A stretch of 64,000 bases of DNA from Gonium pectorale (taxonomy: Eukaryota; Chlorophyta; Chlorophyceae; Chlamydomonadales; Volvocaceae), in assembly GCA_001584585.1 (NCBI GenBank), contig LSYV01000031.1:818234-882233 (forward strand), read 5' to 3'. Under the pieces are notes generated by a model that was not told the origin of the DNA, made no database searches, and was given only the letters and a program-made list of their open reading frames with translations. Within the stretch, counting starts at the first letter, position 1; each line of letters begins with the position of its first letter. Made by a program: the position numbers and the translations under genes. Positions 34,242-46,344 of the stretch are shown piece by piece.

Positions 34242-35858
34242 TATAGTGGATAGCAGCTATACAGCTACCATAATATCTGCTGAAGTTTGGCGATGGCGAC
34301 TCGCTCGTCACTGCATGTTTGAATGCTTGGAACGCATCCGGGGTCTCTCAGTGACTAAACATGCTGGCATCGATGTTGACATCTGACTGTGCAGAGGCAC
34401 CAAGGACAAGAATCTCCTGCCTCAGCTGCAGGTCGTATACTTTGCCCGTACGTATGTCATCATGCCCACACGTGCCCGGGCCGTGCCATTGGCGGGGGCA
34501 AATGCAAAACCCTGACAGGACCATCAGCAGCAGGCTGAACCCAGTGGCCCCTCTCTTCAGTCGTTCGGGCCCCGACACGGACGAATACGGAGAGGATCCC
34601 GGGCACGGTACGCCAGATGAGCGCTTGTGACGAGAGGGTTTTTTTTTCTGTGGAAAGATTACAGGTGGAGAGGCGAGAAAGGGCGCAGACAACGGGAGGG
34701 ACATGCAGCCCTCCCGTGATGAGAACCACCGAAACCCTGCCCAGGTGCTGCAGGGTGCATCTGCAGCACCTGTAGATGGAGCCTTCGTCACATCCTTCCC
34801 GGGCATGCGCGAGCATCCGGGTCCCACTCCAGGGTTCGTGTGCCAGCAGGCTGAGTCCGCACCCAAAGGCCCGCCCTTCCTTTATAATAGTGTTCAATAT
34901 CATACGTGCACTCTATAGGAACAGTCCTGGGCGCATAGGGCTCATTCCTGTAGTGTCGACGTGTATGGGTGTGGTGCAGAGGTCGGCACAGGGGTACGAT
35001 TCCCGTTTGCTGACTGCACCTCCTGAAGTCGTAGTGTCCCCTCTCTTTCGATGGGAAGGAGCATGGACATGGCCAAGACTGTGATATTGTCTATGGGCAA
35101 GGAGGCTTTCCGGCGTCTGGCGCGTCTGTGGGCCTTTCCGGACGGCCACGCGTGCGGTTGCTATGGGCGCCCAGGGGCGTTGCACCCTGTGGCACCAGGA
35201 CGCTCTGGGCCGCTCATATTGGCTTTCATAAAGGCTTGTACTGAAGCTGGAATCCCCTGACCCGAAAGTGTACGGCATCCACTTTCAAGGTCAATGATGC
35301 AGAGTAGCTGTTATCTGAGAATATTTGACCGGAAAATCGCATGGCGACGCACCTTGACGTGACCACGCGTGACCTCCGCTATCCCGTGCTATCCTCGCTC
35401 TCTCTAAACACACCTGCAACGAAGTGTTGCGTACATGTCGGGCCAGCCCGCGTGCCGCCGTAGCCGTCTCACCCGGCTCCCAAGGCACCAGGCGCATCAT
35501 GCCTTACCGTACTGCATGTACATGCTGTACACGACCTGGCACGCCGTACGGCCATCATAGGTCATCTCCCGCCTTCAAATACTCCACTGACTCCTGTGTT
35601 CTCCTCGACATTACTCTCAGCCATTCACTTTACAGTGATTATTGCGATTATTGACAGTCTGTGGTTGTAAGCACTGCAACACGTATCAACTGCGCACGAA
35701 GTGCACCTGTTTAGGCATATCAAATCTACACAATGCTGAAGCCTAGCCGGTTTACGGGCCCGCGATGCACGCATCATGGTCGTCTCAGCCAGCTTCGCTA
35801 CAACGGGATAAGCCGCGACGGCGCCTGGCGGCAAGTCACGCAGCGTATCACCGTCACA
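34242..35858. other. Divergent intergenic region between paralog 2 and msrA
   Basis: It holds a family-B element copy at 34639-34742. I see no supported gene. Both flanking genes are transcribed away from it, so both promoters lie here, but no core element is clear. Confidence 0.5.
34639..34742 (+). mobile_element. Family-B dispersed element
   Basis: A T-run followed by ctgtggaaagattacaggtg and the hairpin CGGGAGG ... CCTCCCG, about 95% identical to 20741-20842. The left border coincides with the T-run in both copies. Confidence 0.7.
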
Positions 35859-38800
35859 ATGGGGCTGCGCGACGCCTCGGAAGCGGTTTCGACCTTGAAC
35901 GACGGGAAGACCTTCCAGGAGGAGTTGTCCGGCGAGACGAACACGGCCGTAACGAACATCATGGACATAGACCGGACGCCAGAGTTGCTAACCTGGGTCT
36001 TTGGCGAGCTCTTCGGTCGGAAGCGGGTAGGCTTGGAGTAGGGGTTTTGTGTGGACACGACGGCAGCGGGCCACAGACGAGGGGCCAGGAGGTAGCAAAC
36101 GCGTGGTTCTTTGCATATTAATGCCAATGCAATATCCCGCGCTGATCACCAACAGGGAGAAAAGAGCGCTAGCCCTGCGGGCGTGGGCAGCCCAGGTGGG
36201 CCTCTGGCCACGCCGCCTTCCCCACCTGCGCCTGCCACCGCCGGAGCTGCTGCAGGGCAGGGCGTCGCGTCCTCATCTGGATCAGGGGACGGCAGCTCCG
36301 GACCCCGGACAGGCGCGTTTGCGGCAGGGACACCGGGAGGGGGTTGGCGCCTTAGGAGTGAGCAGCGAACAGGCTTGGCCAGCATGCATCGCGGCATGGC
36401 CGCGTTGCAAGTGTGGAGGGCAATGCATTCGGGAGGCATAGGATATGGGAACAGCGTAGAGCGTATGGGCTCATATGTCTGCTTCAAACGCACCGGAAGG
36501 GGAACAGTGACCCAGGTCTGTGGGTCCTTGCCGGTGCAGTCCGCGGGCGGGCGTCGCACAGCTGGCCTGTTGGGGTCGTTGCCGTTGCCTTGCGGCGAAG
36601 CCGCGGTTCGTAGCTTGCCCCTGTACTAGCAGAAGCCACACGCCCCACCTTGCACCGGGTCAGCTCCATACCGCAACCGCCGCACATACTGGTGCTTGCC
36701 CCGGTCCTCACCGTCACCCTCGCCCAGCCCTCCCAGCCTTACTCTCGCTTCCATGCTTGCCTCCCCCTCCCCGCCAGACATACCCATGCCGTTTTCGCCC
36801 CGCGACCGTGTCCCTTCACAGAGGTCGCGACCGTGGGCGGCGGTTGCTTCTGGTGCATAGAGGCGTGCTTTGCGGAGCTGGAGGTGGGTTGTCGTCGCTA
36901 TGTTGCGTGGCTGGGACGGCTGGTCCATCGGACGCATGGCCTTTCCGGCAGTTTAGCTGTTGTCACACATGATCTGGGCGGGACGCTTGGCGATCTGGGT
37001 CGCTCCGGTCGGCGGGCCACGCCTGATACACATACAGATTACAGGCTCCCCAGAGAGGGGTTGCTCCCGATTGGCTCCCGACCCGCCATAGCAGAGAGGG
37101 TAAAACACCCTTAAGAGTGCTGGTAACTTCTGATGGAGTTGGCGCCGATTGGCAAACACGGACGGGTTAACATTCACATGGCACACGGCGCTCGATGCAT
37201 GTGCTATCGGGCCCCGCTTCAAGTTCAAGTACCGGTACTCACCCGCCGGTCCAGGCCGTCGCTAGTGCTGAGCCACCCTTGATGTGCCCTCAGGGTGTCA
37301 TCTCGGCGACCAGCGGCTACGCGGGAGGCCACGTGCCCAATCCCACCTACCAACAGGTAGCATAGGGCCCACATGCCAGCATGTGGCTTTGGGGTCGTGT
37401 GTGTTATGGCCACGGTGTCACAGCGGGGTCCTTTGCTTCGGGGGCGGGGTCACTGGGCCCCTGGGTTTGGGGGTCGGGGTCACTGGGATGCGTGCAGAGA
37501 CGCGGGGAGAGGGATGGGCGTGAGGAACGGGCCACCACCACCATTGAGACCCCGGCACCGTTGTTGCAGGGTCCACGTTGATCAGCGCGCGGCCAAAGTT
37601 GATGTATGAGCCCGTGTTTGCCCGTGGCCATGCAAGCACGTTGCCAACGCCGCCGAGAGGCTGTTAATGGTGTTACGATATAGCCCGCGCTGCTTCGTCC
37701 TCAAGACCACATCGCCGGCGCAGGTGCCGTTGTTGTGCAATGATACCGCAGAGCGCATCCTCGCGCCGCGCACTGGCCTCTGTGCTCTCTCGACACCAAC
37801 CAATCCCCTGCACCGGCCGCACCCAGGTGTGCGGCAAGAAGACGGGGCACGCTGAGGTGGTGCAGGTGGTGTACGACGCATCCGTGCTGTCGTACAGGGA
37901 CATCCTGCAGGCAAGTCTGGGGCAGGGGCGCGGGTTTCCACACTTATGGGCGGGGCACGGGGACAGCGCATTACCGTACCGCTTGATGCCGAAGCCGACG
38001 CTGTGCGAACGGCCGACTGCACTTGGCTCGTATGTGCATCGTATGCCAGAGGGAGAGGGAGAGGCCACAGTGCCCGAACTGACTGCTCTGTGCGCGTGCC
38101 ATGAATAGCTGCCGTTCTCGAGCGCAACGCTCGGGCTGTCCGTGAGCTGTACAGCCTGTGATGCGCAGCTGCGGAGCCGCAACCAGGCCCCTCCATTGCC
38201 CCCCGCTGGCCGCCCCGTTCTGTTGTGGCCCTTCGCTCGTCCCGCTGTGAACCGCCTTCAATCGCCCCGAAATTTACCCTATTGAATTCCGTGCAGATCT
38301 TCATGTCGATCCACGATCCAACCACCCCGAACCGCCAAGGCAACGACGTCGGCCCGCAGTACCGCTCCGTCATCCTCTATCACGACGAGCAGCAGAAGGC
38401 GGTGGCTGACGAGGTGAGGGGCGTGCCGCAGGGGCGTCGGGGCGGGCAGTTCAACGCACTGCGCACGCCCGGCCAACCCGGGCTTTGCCTACGTGCCTGC
38501 TATCATGGCCGCAGTCGCACCTCGTACATATGGTCATTTGCCGACAAGACAAGACCCCAGAAAGCAGGTGTTTTCCTGGTATGTAAAGGCTGCGGGGGCG
38601 GTGTATCACCCGGCGTTAGGGCATCGTGCGACCATCGACGGCACGGCACTCGCCCGCTGGCGTCAGGCCGTGGGTTCTACCAGACCAAGTTCAATGCGGC
38701 TGCTGCTGCTGCCGCGGCCGCTGCTGCTGCACCCTCCTGCAGGTGCTGGCGGAGGCCAACAAGGGTGGCTGGTTTGCGAAGCGCGCGGTGACGGAGGTGG

Positions 38801-39762
38801 CGCCGCTGAAGGTGAGGAAAGCCGAAGGAGCAACCGCGGGCCCATTTGCGCGCGCAAGTGTCATGCAACATACCGGTATGTGCTGCTTGCTTTCCGTCAC
38901 ATTTATCCCCACCCAAGGGGCGTGCGGGTCGTCGGGCAAGTGCCCCGACACGGGTTCGAGGCTTCTATGGTAGCCTCCATGCTCCATCCCATTCATTCTG
39001 ACGGCGGGCATCCTCTTCTGCATTTCCCCGGCTGCTGGCCGTCTGCCCAGCTGGGAAACCAAAGGGAATGCGCCCTGGTTGTAAGCTTATACGCCTACAG
39101 TCAGGATGCCGTCTATCTCAACTTCCCTTCTGCCCATGCGCGCTGGCCCGCCCGTAGACCTTCTACAAGGCCGAGGCAGTGCACCAGCGCTACTACGCGC
39201 GGAACCCCAACGCCGGCTACTGCAGCTTCGTGGTGCGGCCCAAGCTGCAGGTGGGAGGGTGCGCGGGTGGGTGGCGAAGTTGGCGAACGGGTTGGCGGCA
39301 CCCGCCGGACCGGCGGCGCTGAAGGCGCTGCCTGCGCCGCCGAAGGGCGGCATTCTGTGGGCGCTTGCGGGGAGAGGGCGTGTGGGCATGTGGGGCATCA
39401 CGCATGGCGCACAGCTCTGCGGGGCGGGGCGGGCGGCCGCTAGGTCAGGACACTGCAGTAGCTTACCGGTTCAGCCACACTGCAGCTGCTGGGCCCGACG
39501 GCAGTAGTGTTTGGGAGTGAGGCGGTAGACGGTAGTATTGGGAAACGGTATCAGCGGGTTGATCCTGCGTCGGCTGCCAACCCATGCGCGCCCAATCCTG
39601 ATAGCCCGTCGTCGTCGGGCAGACCGCCCCTTACACGTTACGTGGTCCGCCAATCCAGGCCACTATCCCGCCTCCTCCCCACCGTGTCCCCGCCCCGCCC
39701 TTCAGGAGTTCCGGCGCAAGTACGCCAAGCGCCTTCGGCAGAATCAGGTGCTGACGCCGTAG
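35859..39762 (+). CDS. MSRA: Peptide methionine sulfoxide reductase A (MsrA)
   Basis: Nine exons: 35859-36026, 36156-36195, 36822-36883, 37294-37356, 37827-37910, 38297-38413, 38743-38811, 39158-39250, 39706-39762 (TAG). All phases match and give 250 residues. One intron is GC-AG (CTGCAG|GCAAGT at 37910). The start at 35859 has an in-frame ATG in good context; a later ATG at 35961 is possible. The catalytic motif GCFWC is at residues 77-81 (Cys78 the likely nucleophile). The family signatures [48 protein letters not shown] and [12 protein letters not shown] follow in order, and Cys223 in GYC near the C-terminus is the likely resolving cysteine. The enzyme reduces methionine-S-sulfoxide in proteins using thioredoxin. 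The 69-residue N-terminal extension has no clear targeting signal, so cytosol or organelle is open. Confidence 0.92.
37033..37113 (+). repeat. Dispersed repeat family C inside an msrA intron
   Basis: Blocks cagattacaggctccccaga, gattggctcccgacccgcca and tagcagagagggtaaaacac occur in this order. It matches the inverted copy at 26606-26700. It lies in the intron between the third and fourth msrA exons. Confidence 0.65.
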
Positions 39763-40007
39763 GGAGGGCCACATTAGTCGCATGTATCCTGCACGCGGCG
39801 CTAGAGGATGTGAGGACCAGAAGTGATGCTGCTCCCCGGGATGGTCGCCGGCTTCACTCTGCTAATGCACTGCGCCAGCGAGTGGGCCATGCGTAGACCA
39901 ATAGCGGCTCCGTTGTGGGCGAGAGGCGATATGTGTTGCTAGTAGTGTGGGGGTCTGACCCGATGATGCTGCATGAAGCATCGTGAGGAAGCTTGTGGGC
40001 ATGCTAG

Positions 40008-40012
40008 TGTAA
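40008..40012 (+). terminator. TGTAA polyadenylation motif for msrA
   Basis: TGTAA lies 246 bases after the msrA stop codon. No earlier TGTAA was noticed in this 3' flank. Confidence 0.55.
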
Positions 40013-41077
40013 GATCACGGCTCGGCTACTTTGCCGGCGCTGTCTGGCATCGATTATGAGCGGACTGCAGAGCCGTGAGTAGGTGGAGGGGCGAGGCACC
40101 ATTGGTTAGCGGGGTGAAGGCGGAGGATGCAGCTCGCAGGAGGCCGGGAGCACTTTGGAGCGGAGTGGAGCGAGACGAGAGGAGACGAGAGGAGCCGCAG
40201 AGGATTGAGGGAGAAGGGGCACAGGCTGAATGGCGTGCCCGTTGGCATGGCGTGGCGTGGCGCCATTAGTCGTCGGAGGTGCATGTTGGCGGCTGGAGGT
40301 CGAGCTAAGGAACGGCGTGAGCGTGTGGGGTCTGCGCCGCCGCGAGATGGGCGCAACGTCGCCTGCAATCCTGCCAGCTCGCCGCCTTGGCGTGCCGCAC
40401 TTAGCTTCTCGCAGCGGCAACAGGCATGACGATATCATTCGACGATTTGCCACGGCTTGCTCATGAGGGTGCCAGCCTTGTGCAGAGGGCGAGCGAGGGT
40501 TCGTGTTGATCCCTTAAAAGTGGAAGAATGATTGCATAGCATGCGGGCATGCAGGGTGGGATTTCTTTCGGCCGGGCTGTGGCGGCGACGTTTTTGTAGC
40601 TCGTTGATTCTCCATGGCCAAACTCGCGGACTGTGTGCAACAGGAAGTGCCCTGGGCGTTCCGCAGGGCGGAGCATGCGTGTTCAGGGAAGAGTTGCGGG
40701 CTGCGAAGCGCTGTGCTCGAGGTGGAGCGGTCATGATCATGTGATGATGGACCCTGTACCGCACAAAACCCATGCAACTTGCACACATAGGACATGCACG
40801 GGCCATCTTCACACATACACAGGAGGTGGCCGTGCGGGGTGGCGGCAACACTGCAGCTCTACAGCGGCAGAAGGTAAGCTGCTTGGGTATCGTGCGAGGG
40901 TCTACGTTCACAACCGCGGCACGGGAGCGTTTTGAGTTCCAAAATAAGGGAGACGCGACAATGAGGGCGCGCAGAGTATCTCAGGTACCGGACTCATTAC
41001 AGTGGGCAAGGAAAGATAGCGCCAGAGAGGCGCAGGCTAACCCCATCAGCCCCTTAGCAGGCACTGGGTCCTCACGA

Positions 41078-41196
41078 ACGGGACGAACTTCACATGTCTT
41101 GCTCTGTACCCGCCCACCCTACCGGAAACGTCGCGCCTTCGGGTGTGTATGGCCGTAGAGGTGGGCGCCCTCTTTCTTTGCAGATTTGTACCTTTT
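41078..41196 (+). mobile_element. Family-A dispersed element, near full length
   Basis: It starts acgggacgaacttcacatgt, continues cttgctctgtacccgcccac and cgtcgcgccttcgggtgtgt, and ends ccctctttctttgcagattt followed by a T-rich tail. It has the same order of blocks as 48187-48301 read on the minus strand. Confidence 0.75.
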
Positions 41197-41559
41197 CCAC
41201 TCGCACATGGTTGACTGCACCCACCCGTTCGTCACACAGCCCCTGCGAATCACGCCGTAGCAGAGCCTTCCAACAAACCGAGCACACTGCAGCGGCCTGA
41301 CGGATCCGCGACACTCCTCGGTATCCACGCCCCTGCGGCACTCTGGACACTCTCATCGCTCATGGCAGTGTACGACCGAAGTACGACACGCGATGCGCTG
41401 GCTCGGGTCTGCCGTACCGTTCACGAAATTAGGACAAAACGCAGTCAGGCCCGTCCCCATCCCATATTGTCATCGCACTAATCCGTACTCCCACGAATCT
41501 GGACAGGTAGCCATGCACGCAATGGCTGCTGCCAAGTCACCGCATGCGGTAAAGACACA

Positions 41560-41903
41560 TTATCCCATCATCTCCCCCGGCAGCACCAGGTACTGGCCCT
41601 GAGCCGCCGGCGCCCGCAGTCCGCCGCACTCGGTCTTGTGGCCGCCGCCCCAGTGCGCCCGCTGGCAGGCCCCGCTGCAGTACCGCACAGCCCGGAAGCC
41701 GGCGCACTTGCTCAGCCCCAGCTCCGCCTCCGCGCCGCCGCCAAAGTTGTCGCAGAATGGGCTGCCGCACACGCGCAGGAGCCGCGGCGGCCAGCTGGAC
41801 TCTCTAAGCGCCCGCCGCCCCCAGCCAGGCCTCCTGCCGCCACCACACGTCTCCCAGCGCCGTGCGCGACAGCGCTACCAACGCCGGTCGGTCACGAGCA
41901 ACT
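41560..41903 (-). pseudogene. C-terminal MYND zinc-finger fragment, probably broken
   Basis: An open frame ending in TAA at 41560 encodes VCGSPFCDN, then CAGFRAVRYCSGACQRAHW and GHKTEC: the Cys/His spacing of a MYND finger (C-x4-C early pair, YCS-x2-C, H-x3-C). Upstream, WPPRLLRVCG is the usual lead-in in algal MYND proteins. Further upstream a matching frame (GDVWWRQEAWLG) is out of register by one base at the C-run 41818-41822, where the MYND frame itself reads poorly. There is an acceptor-like tttcag at 41904-41909. No upstream exons were found within 1 kb. It is either a gene remnant with a 1-base frameshift, an unrecognised terminal exon, or a homopolymer sequencing error. The 43-kb gene downstream is unrelated. 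Confidence 0.6.
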
Positions 41904-43202
41904 CTGAAACCACAATTTACGGCTGCCGACGGTTGCGATTAGACACTGTTGCGCAGTTTAACGAAAAGCAATAGAAAGTACATGCATGAAGAACATTGCC
42001 CGAAACCACAGATAGCAAACAGATGTGCGGCATCTCCCCCGTAGATAGAGCTGCTAACTATAGAGCTGCTCACCAACGGAAAACGGCACGTGCCGCACGC
42101 GTACACCATGAAAGATCAGGTGCACGCCTTAATTCATAATGGGGATCACGAAGCCTGCCTCCGCCACGTTTCTGACCACGATTGAAGGGACCGTCGTGCT
42201 GGTTGCGACCCGTGGGTCAGTAATGCAAGGCACAGGCGGCACGCGTAACAAGCCTTAAGGCAGGCGAGAGACAGCCGTTGGCACACGGCTTGAGGCTCAG
42301 CAATAACACATTCAGCAACCGAGCTCGACACCAGCAAGTGGTCATGCGAAAGACACATACGCCAGATGAAAGCGAAGGCAACATACATCCGGCTAGTAGC
42401 TCTCACGAGTCTCTGTGAATCGAAGCTACAAAAATGATGAATTGGGATGAGATGGGATGGCATTAGCGCGCTCGGTCTCGCTCGGTCCTCCCGAGCGTGC
42501 TGATGCTTGGCCAGCTTTCGCGAGGTCAAGCAGTGTTAAGAAACGGCGTTACGACCTGCTCCGTACCTTCTGCTTGTGCGGGGTAGCGTTGCCTCAGGTG
42601 TCGGCAACGCTCATTCGAACCTGCTGCAACCTCCTGCCATTTTTGCATGGACTCCGCGACGCACCGTCACCTCAATACAACAGGGTGAACAATGACGAGC
42701 CGCTGAGGTTTAGCCGTGCTTCAGGCCCCTTGAGGCATCCCGCAGGTAGCCGGCCATACAATGCCGCCTACCTGTAATCAAAGCGTTCTAAACAAAACCT
42801 GCCAGACTGAATATTGCCGAAGATCCTCGACCAACACCACGGCAGCAGACTGCAGTTGGCCAAACGGCGGCATCGCGCGAACGACGCCATGCTGCCCAGT
42901 CCGTTGGGCAGAGCGATCTCGTAGCTAGGAATTGTATAAAAGCGCGTCGGACGCCATCCTGCAACAAGCATGAATCCTGCGATCTGGCTCTAACCTGCGT
43001 TTCCTGACCCCTTACCGGCAGCAGCCTCTGCTGCCATTGGTCAGCCTGCTAGCTGAAGCAGCACGGACCCGAGCGAGAGGTCTCGCCTGCCCACGCCTCG
43101 TGCGAAGTCAGCCATCAATGGCGTGCACAAGGCACGCGTTGCCAGCGCGAGATGTGGTATCGATTGATGCTGCATCCCCGTGCCCATTATTTGGGGCGAC
43201 TT
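41904..43202. other. Intergenic; 3' flank of duplicated gene copy 1
   Basis: Most of it is homologous to 47830-48765 (downstream flank of copy 2). The empty insertion site corresponding to the element at 48187-48301 is at 42226-42229 (CAAG). A TATAAAAG motif at about 42937 is altered to TATGAAAG in copy 2. No exon is supported. Confidence 0.55.
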
Positions 43203-45900
43203 CTAGCTCGGTGAGGGCGGGGTCGCGGCATTGCGGCCCGCCGCCATTGCGGCCGCCTGCGCCCGCGCCTGCACTGGCGGTCCGTAGTTTCCGAAGACCT
43301 CCCGCCACACCTCGGCTTCGCCGTCGCACCACTTGGTCGTCCGCGGCGGCAGCGGTGGTGGCTGAGGCGGACTCAGCAAAGGGCTGGGCCGGGAACACGC
43401 GAGTAGGGTGGCGTGTTCACTAGCTCTGCTGGCAAGGAACAGAGGGCCCGCCGCCGCAGTGCCCTGCCCCGCCGCGAGCGTGCCGTCAGCCCGAGCATCT
43501 AGCGCCGCCCGAAGGGAAGGCCTGCTGGGTAGAGGGCCGGACGGGGCCCGCGCAGGAGCCCCGCCGCTCGTGAACGATGACGAGTCCCAAGCTGCAGCAG
43601 CCCGACAGGGGCCGTCACCGCAGCCGCCGCTGCAGTCGCTGTCGTGCGCTCCACCACCGGCGCCAATGTCACCAATGCCACCCGCGCCGCCGGAACAGCA
43701 CCAATCCCATGGCCCGATGTTGGCAGGAATGCTGCTGCCCGCCATGGCCAAGCCGGCGTCTCCGGCAGGCGCCAGGAGCTCCTGCGCGCCCGGAAGCGCG
43801 AAGGCGGTGCCACCGAGCTGCCACGTCGGCCGGAGCGCTCCGGAACCGCAACTTGCGTCCGCCCCCGCGATCCAGTCGTCGCCGGATGGCTCTGCTGGCA
43901 GGCACAGCTCGCCGCTCCAAACGGCCCAACAGTCCAATTCGGCACCGGAACCCGGATGTGCGTGAGCTAATGGAGGATGGCGGCCGGACGGCAACGGCTG
44001 TGCCTGTGTGGCGATGGCGGCGCTGTCGGCGCTCATGGACAAGGCGGGCGCGCCATGGCTCGGCAGTGACGGCGCAGCCCATCCTGCCGGAGGCGCCAGG
44101 GGCAGAGGCGAGGGGTAGAAGCACTCCCTGGTGCTGTCGGAGTCCCACCCGTGGGTTGAGCGCGCTGCTGTCGGAAAAGAGGTTGCGGCAGCGGCGAAAG
44201 GGGTTCCGGTTATCGCCTCCGTGGGTCCAAAACCGGCCTGTAATGCACTATTGCTGGCGATGCCGGGGCTCCACCTTGCGGAGGGGTGGTATCTTGAGGT
44301 CCCGCCGCCGGCCCCGCCGCTGGCCCAGGGAGCGGCTGGATCGCCTACTGCTGACCTTGAGCCAACAGTAACGCGGCCGGTTACCGGCATGCCCACGAGC
44401 ATCTCGTGGGCTTCGGTCAAGACACCGTTTCCTCCTCGCTCCCAAGGCGCGGCGCCGTGTGGTGTAGGCATGTACTGCGGGCAATGAAACCAGCTTGCTG
44501 CGGTGTTGGCGGTGGCTCCATGTGCAGTCGGCAAGTCCTCCGCCTTCAGCCACCAGCAGGGCGTCGCCGGTTCCGCAGCGCCGGCCGCCGGCGGAGCGCT
44601 CCCCGCCCGAGCGCAGTCCACCCACTCCGCTGCCCCATCTGGGTATTCCCTCATCCAGGATGTCGGGGCTGCGGGCGGTGTGGGAACAGTGAAGGCTTGG
44701 TGGAGCTCCAGCCCTCCGCCCGCGCAGCCCTCCTGGCGCAGCCAGCTGTTAAAGGCCTCATCCAGGAAGCGCTTGTCGTCCGGCGCGAGGCTGGGAAGCG
44801 CGCCACAGCCCTCTGGTGGTGCGTCATGCGTTTGCGGCTCGCTGGCGGACGCGCCCGCGGCCTGCACACCAGACACAAGGACTCGGATGAAGCCTCCAAA
44901 GCCTCCTGACCCATTCCCGGCCCGGTTTATATTCTGAAGCACGCAAGCCAATGGTCTTGCCTCGCCAAACGCCGGCCAGCCAGCCCAGCGCCGCCAAAAC
45001 CAGCAGCCAGCACAGAGAACACTCCTTTTATGGACTCCATCTGGCATCTGAAGCGCGTTTCCGAAGTCCTTCGCACCTGGCCCAAGCTCGCCAGTGTCCT
45101 TCTCCAGCGCAAAAGCCCCACATGGCCATTAATTGGGTCCACGCATGCTGAATGCATAGTCAGCGGTGGAGGAGGGGCACCACGGGCGCCAGAGACAGGG
45201 TTGAGATCCAGGCTGCCAACAACGCCGCGCTTGCCGGGCGCATTACAAGCTAGCGGAAACGTGTTCCCGGCATTCTTTGAACTGAATGCGGGGCCCGCGG
45301 GGCGAGCGTTACGACGTGGGAGCGCGGATTGGAAAGCCTACTCCAGGCACAATCAAGATTGCAAATGGATATAGGCGTTATAACTGAGGCATGGATAGCT
45401 AGCTGCCGAGGCTGCCGAGGCTCGACCCAGTCTGTAGCGCTGTCGGGTCTAGCCGTGATGCCCAGGGCGCATCATCTTACACTGGAACAGTATATTAGCC
45501 ATTAATAATGGAGAATTGCTGTCTGCAGCCTGCACCCGGCGCCCTCGCAAATAGGTGGATCCGTGAACGGGCACATATTTCCGCAGTCGCAGACCGACCT
45601 GCCCCGCTGCTCGCTATAATGCAATTTTATTTGATACAATGGTAACATGTTACAGCAGGTCCTCGGGTTGCCAATGCAACTATTTTGGCGGCCTGTCTCA
45701 GATGCACGTCGTTGCTGGCAGTGCTTCGTCATTTCCACATATAAAATTTGTAAGAAGTATCCGAAGAAGTCGGGCGTTTGAAACGTACTCGTGTCACGCC
45801 CTGAGACCCCTTAGCCACGCAAACCCTTCCCGCGCCGCGCGCCGTCACCTCCCGCGACAACACCGACCCAGCCGTACGTGAAACCACCCGTACGCCAACG
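41930..45900. repeat. Segmental duplication, unit 1
   Basis: Homologous to about 47830-51480 in the same orientation. It covers the unknown gene plus both flanks. Spacing between copies is 5,560 bases at the gene start. Identity is highest over the 5' half of the gene (44400-45150 versus 49960-50710, nearly identical) and falls in the flanks. Confidence 0.85.
43203..45157 (-). CDS. Unknown Ala/Gly/Ser/Pro-rich protein, tandem copy 1 (603 aa)
   Basis: Preferred model: exon 45157-45077 and exon 44933-43203 (TAG), joined by a GT-AG intron of 143 nt (GGCCAG|GTGCGA to CTTCAG|AATATA), phase 0. An alternative is a single exon from the ATG at 45047. Copy 2 supports either model equally. The protein is low-complexity (Ala, Gly, Pro, Ser) with scattered Trp and Cys and no domain I recognise. 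Better conserved islands are KRFLDEAFNSWLRQEG near the N-terminus and KWCDGEAEVWRE near the C-terminus, which might be short interaction motifs. Differences from copy 2 are mostly substitutions and in-frame indels (for example about 18 residues near 43750-43805), so the frame is under constraint. No signal peptide is clear. Function unknown. Confidence 0.65.
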
Positions 45901-46344
45901 GTCAATGCCACCCTTCCCATGCACCCAGACACGCCCGCAAACATTCTCACCGCACACAGCGGCCCGCCGGCCCCAACCACCCTTCGATCGCTCGCATCGA
46001 TCCTCTTCGCCCAGCCTCACATTGTCGCATATAGCCACACACGCAGAGCCCCGCTTGGCGCACATTCACGATCGATCTGTGAGATAGACACGCCACTTGG
46101 GGTCACCCCAATCAAGTACGTAACGCATCAACGTAAGGCATCCCCACTGGTGCTCCCCTCCATCATTATGCATCCGTGCAGCATCCTACTGCGGGACCGG
46201 CGTCTCGCCCGCCCGCCCTACTGACAAGTAGGGGAAAAGCTTCAGTGAAGCTTGGAAAAGGGCGGAGCCCCGTGAGACCGTACCGGGGAGTTAGGTCATG
46301 AAGGGTGAAGCGTGTATGTGTACCGTAGCGGATGCATGGGCAGG
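45158..46344. other. Upstream flank of copy 1, no supported gene
   Basis: Homologous to 50718-51480 up to about 45900. Beyond that it is unique sequence leading to the gap-flanking repeat. No exon seen. Confidence 0.5.

Larger units (their letters stand above)
39763..41559. other. 3' flank of msrA and intergenic DNA
   Basis: It holds the msrA poly(A) motif at 40008 and a full family-A element at 41078-41196. No supported gene. Confidence 0.5.

Noticed and set aside
34970..35030. tRNA-like stretch ggggtacgattcccg
   Set aside because: It lacks the TTC start of the T-loop and the other arms.
42930..42990. TATAAAAG with nearby ATG as a small gene
   Set aside because: The frame stops after seven codons, the TATA motif is not kept in the duplicate, and it lies in the 3' flank of a minus-strand gene.
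43203..45047. SBP or other known transcription-factor domain in the duplicated genes
   Set aside because: Cys and His spacing does not match any finger I know; the protein is left as unknown.
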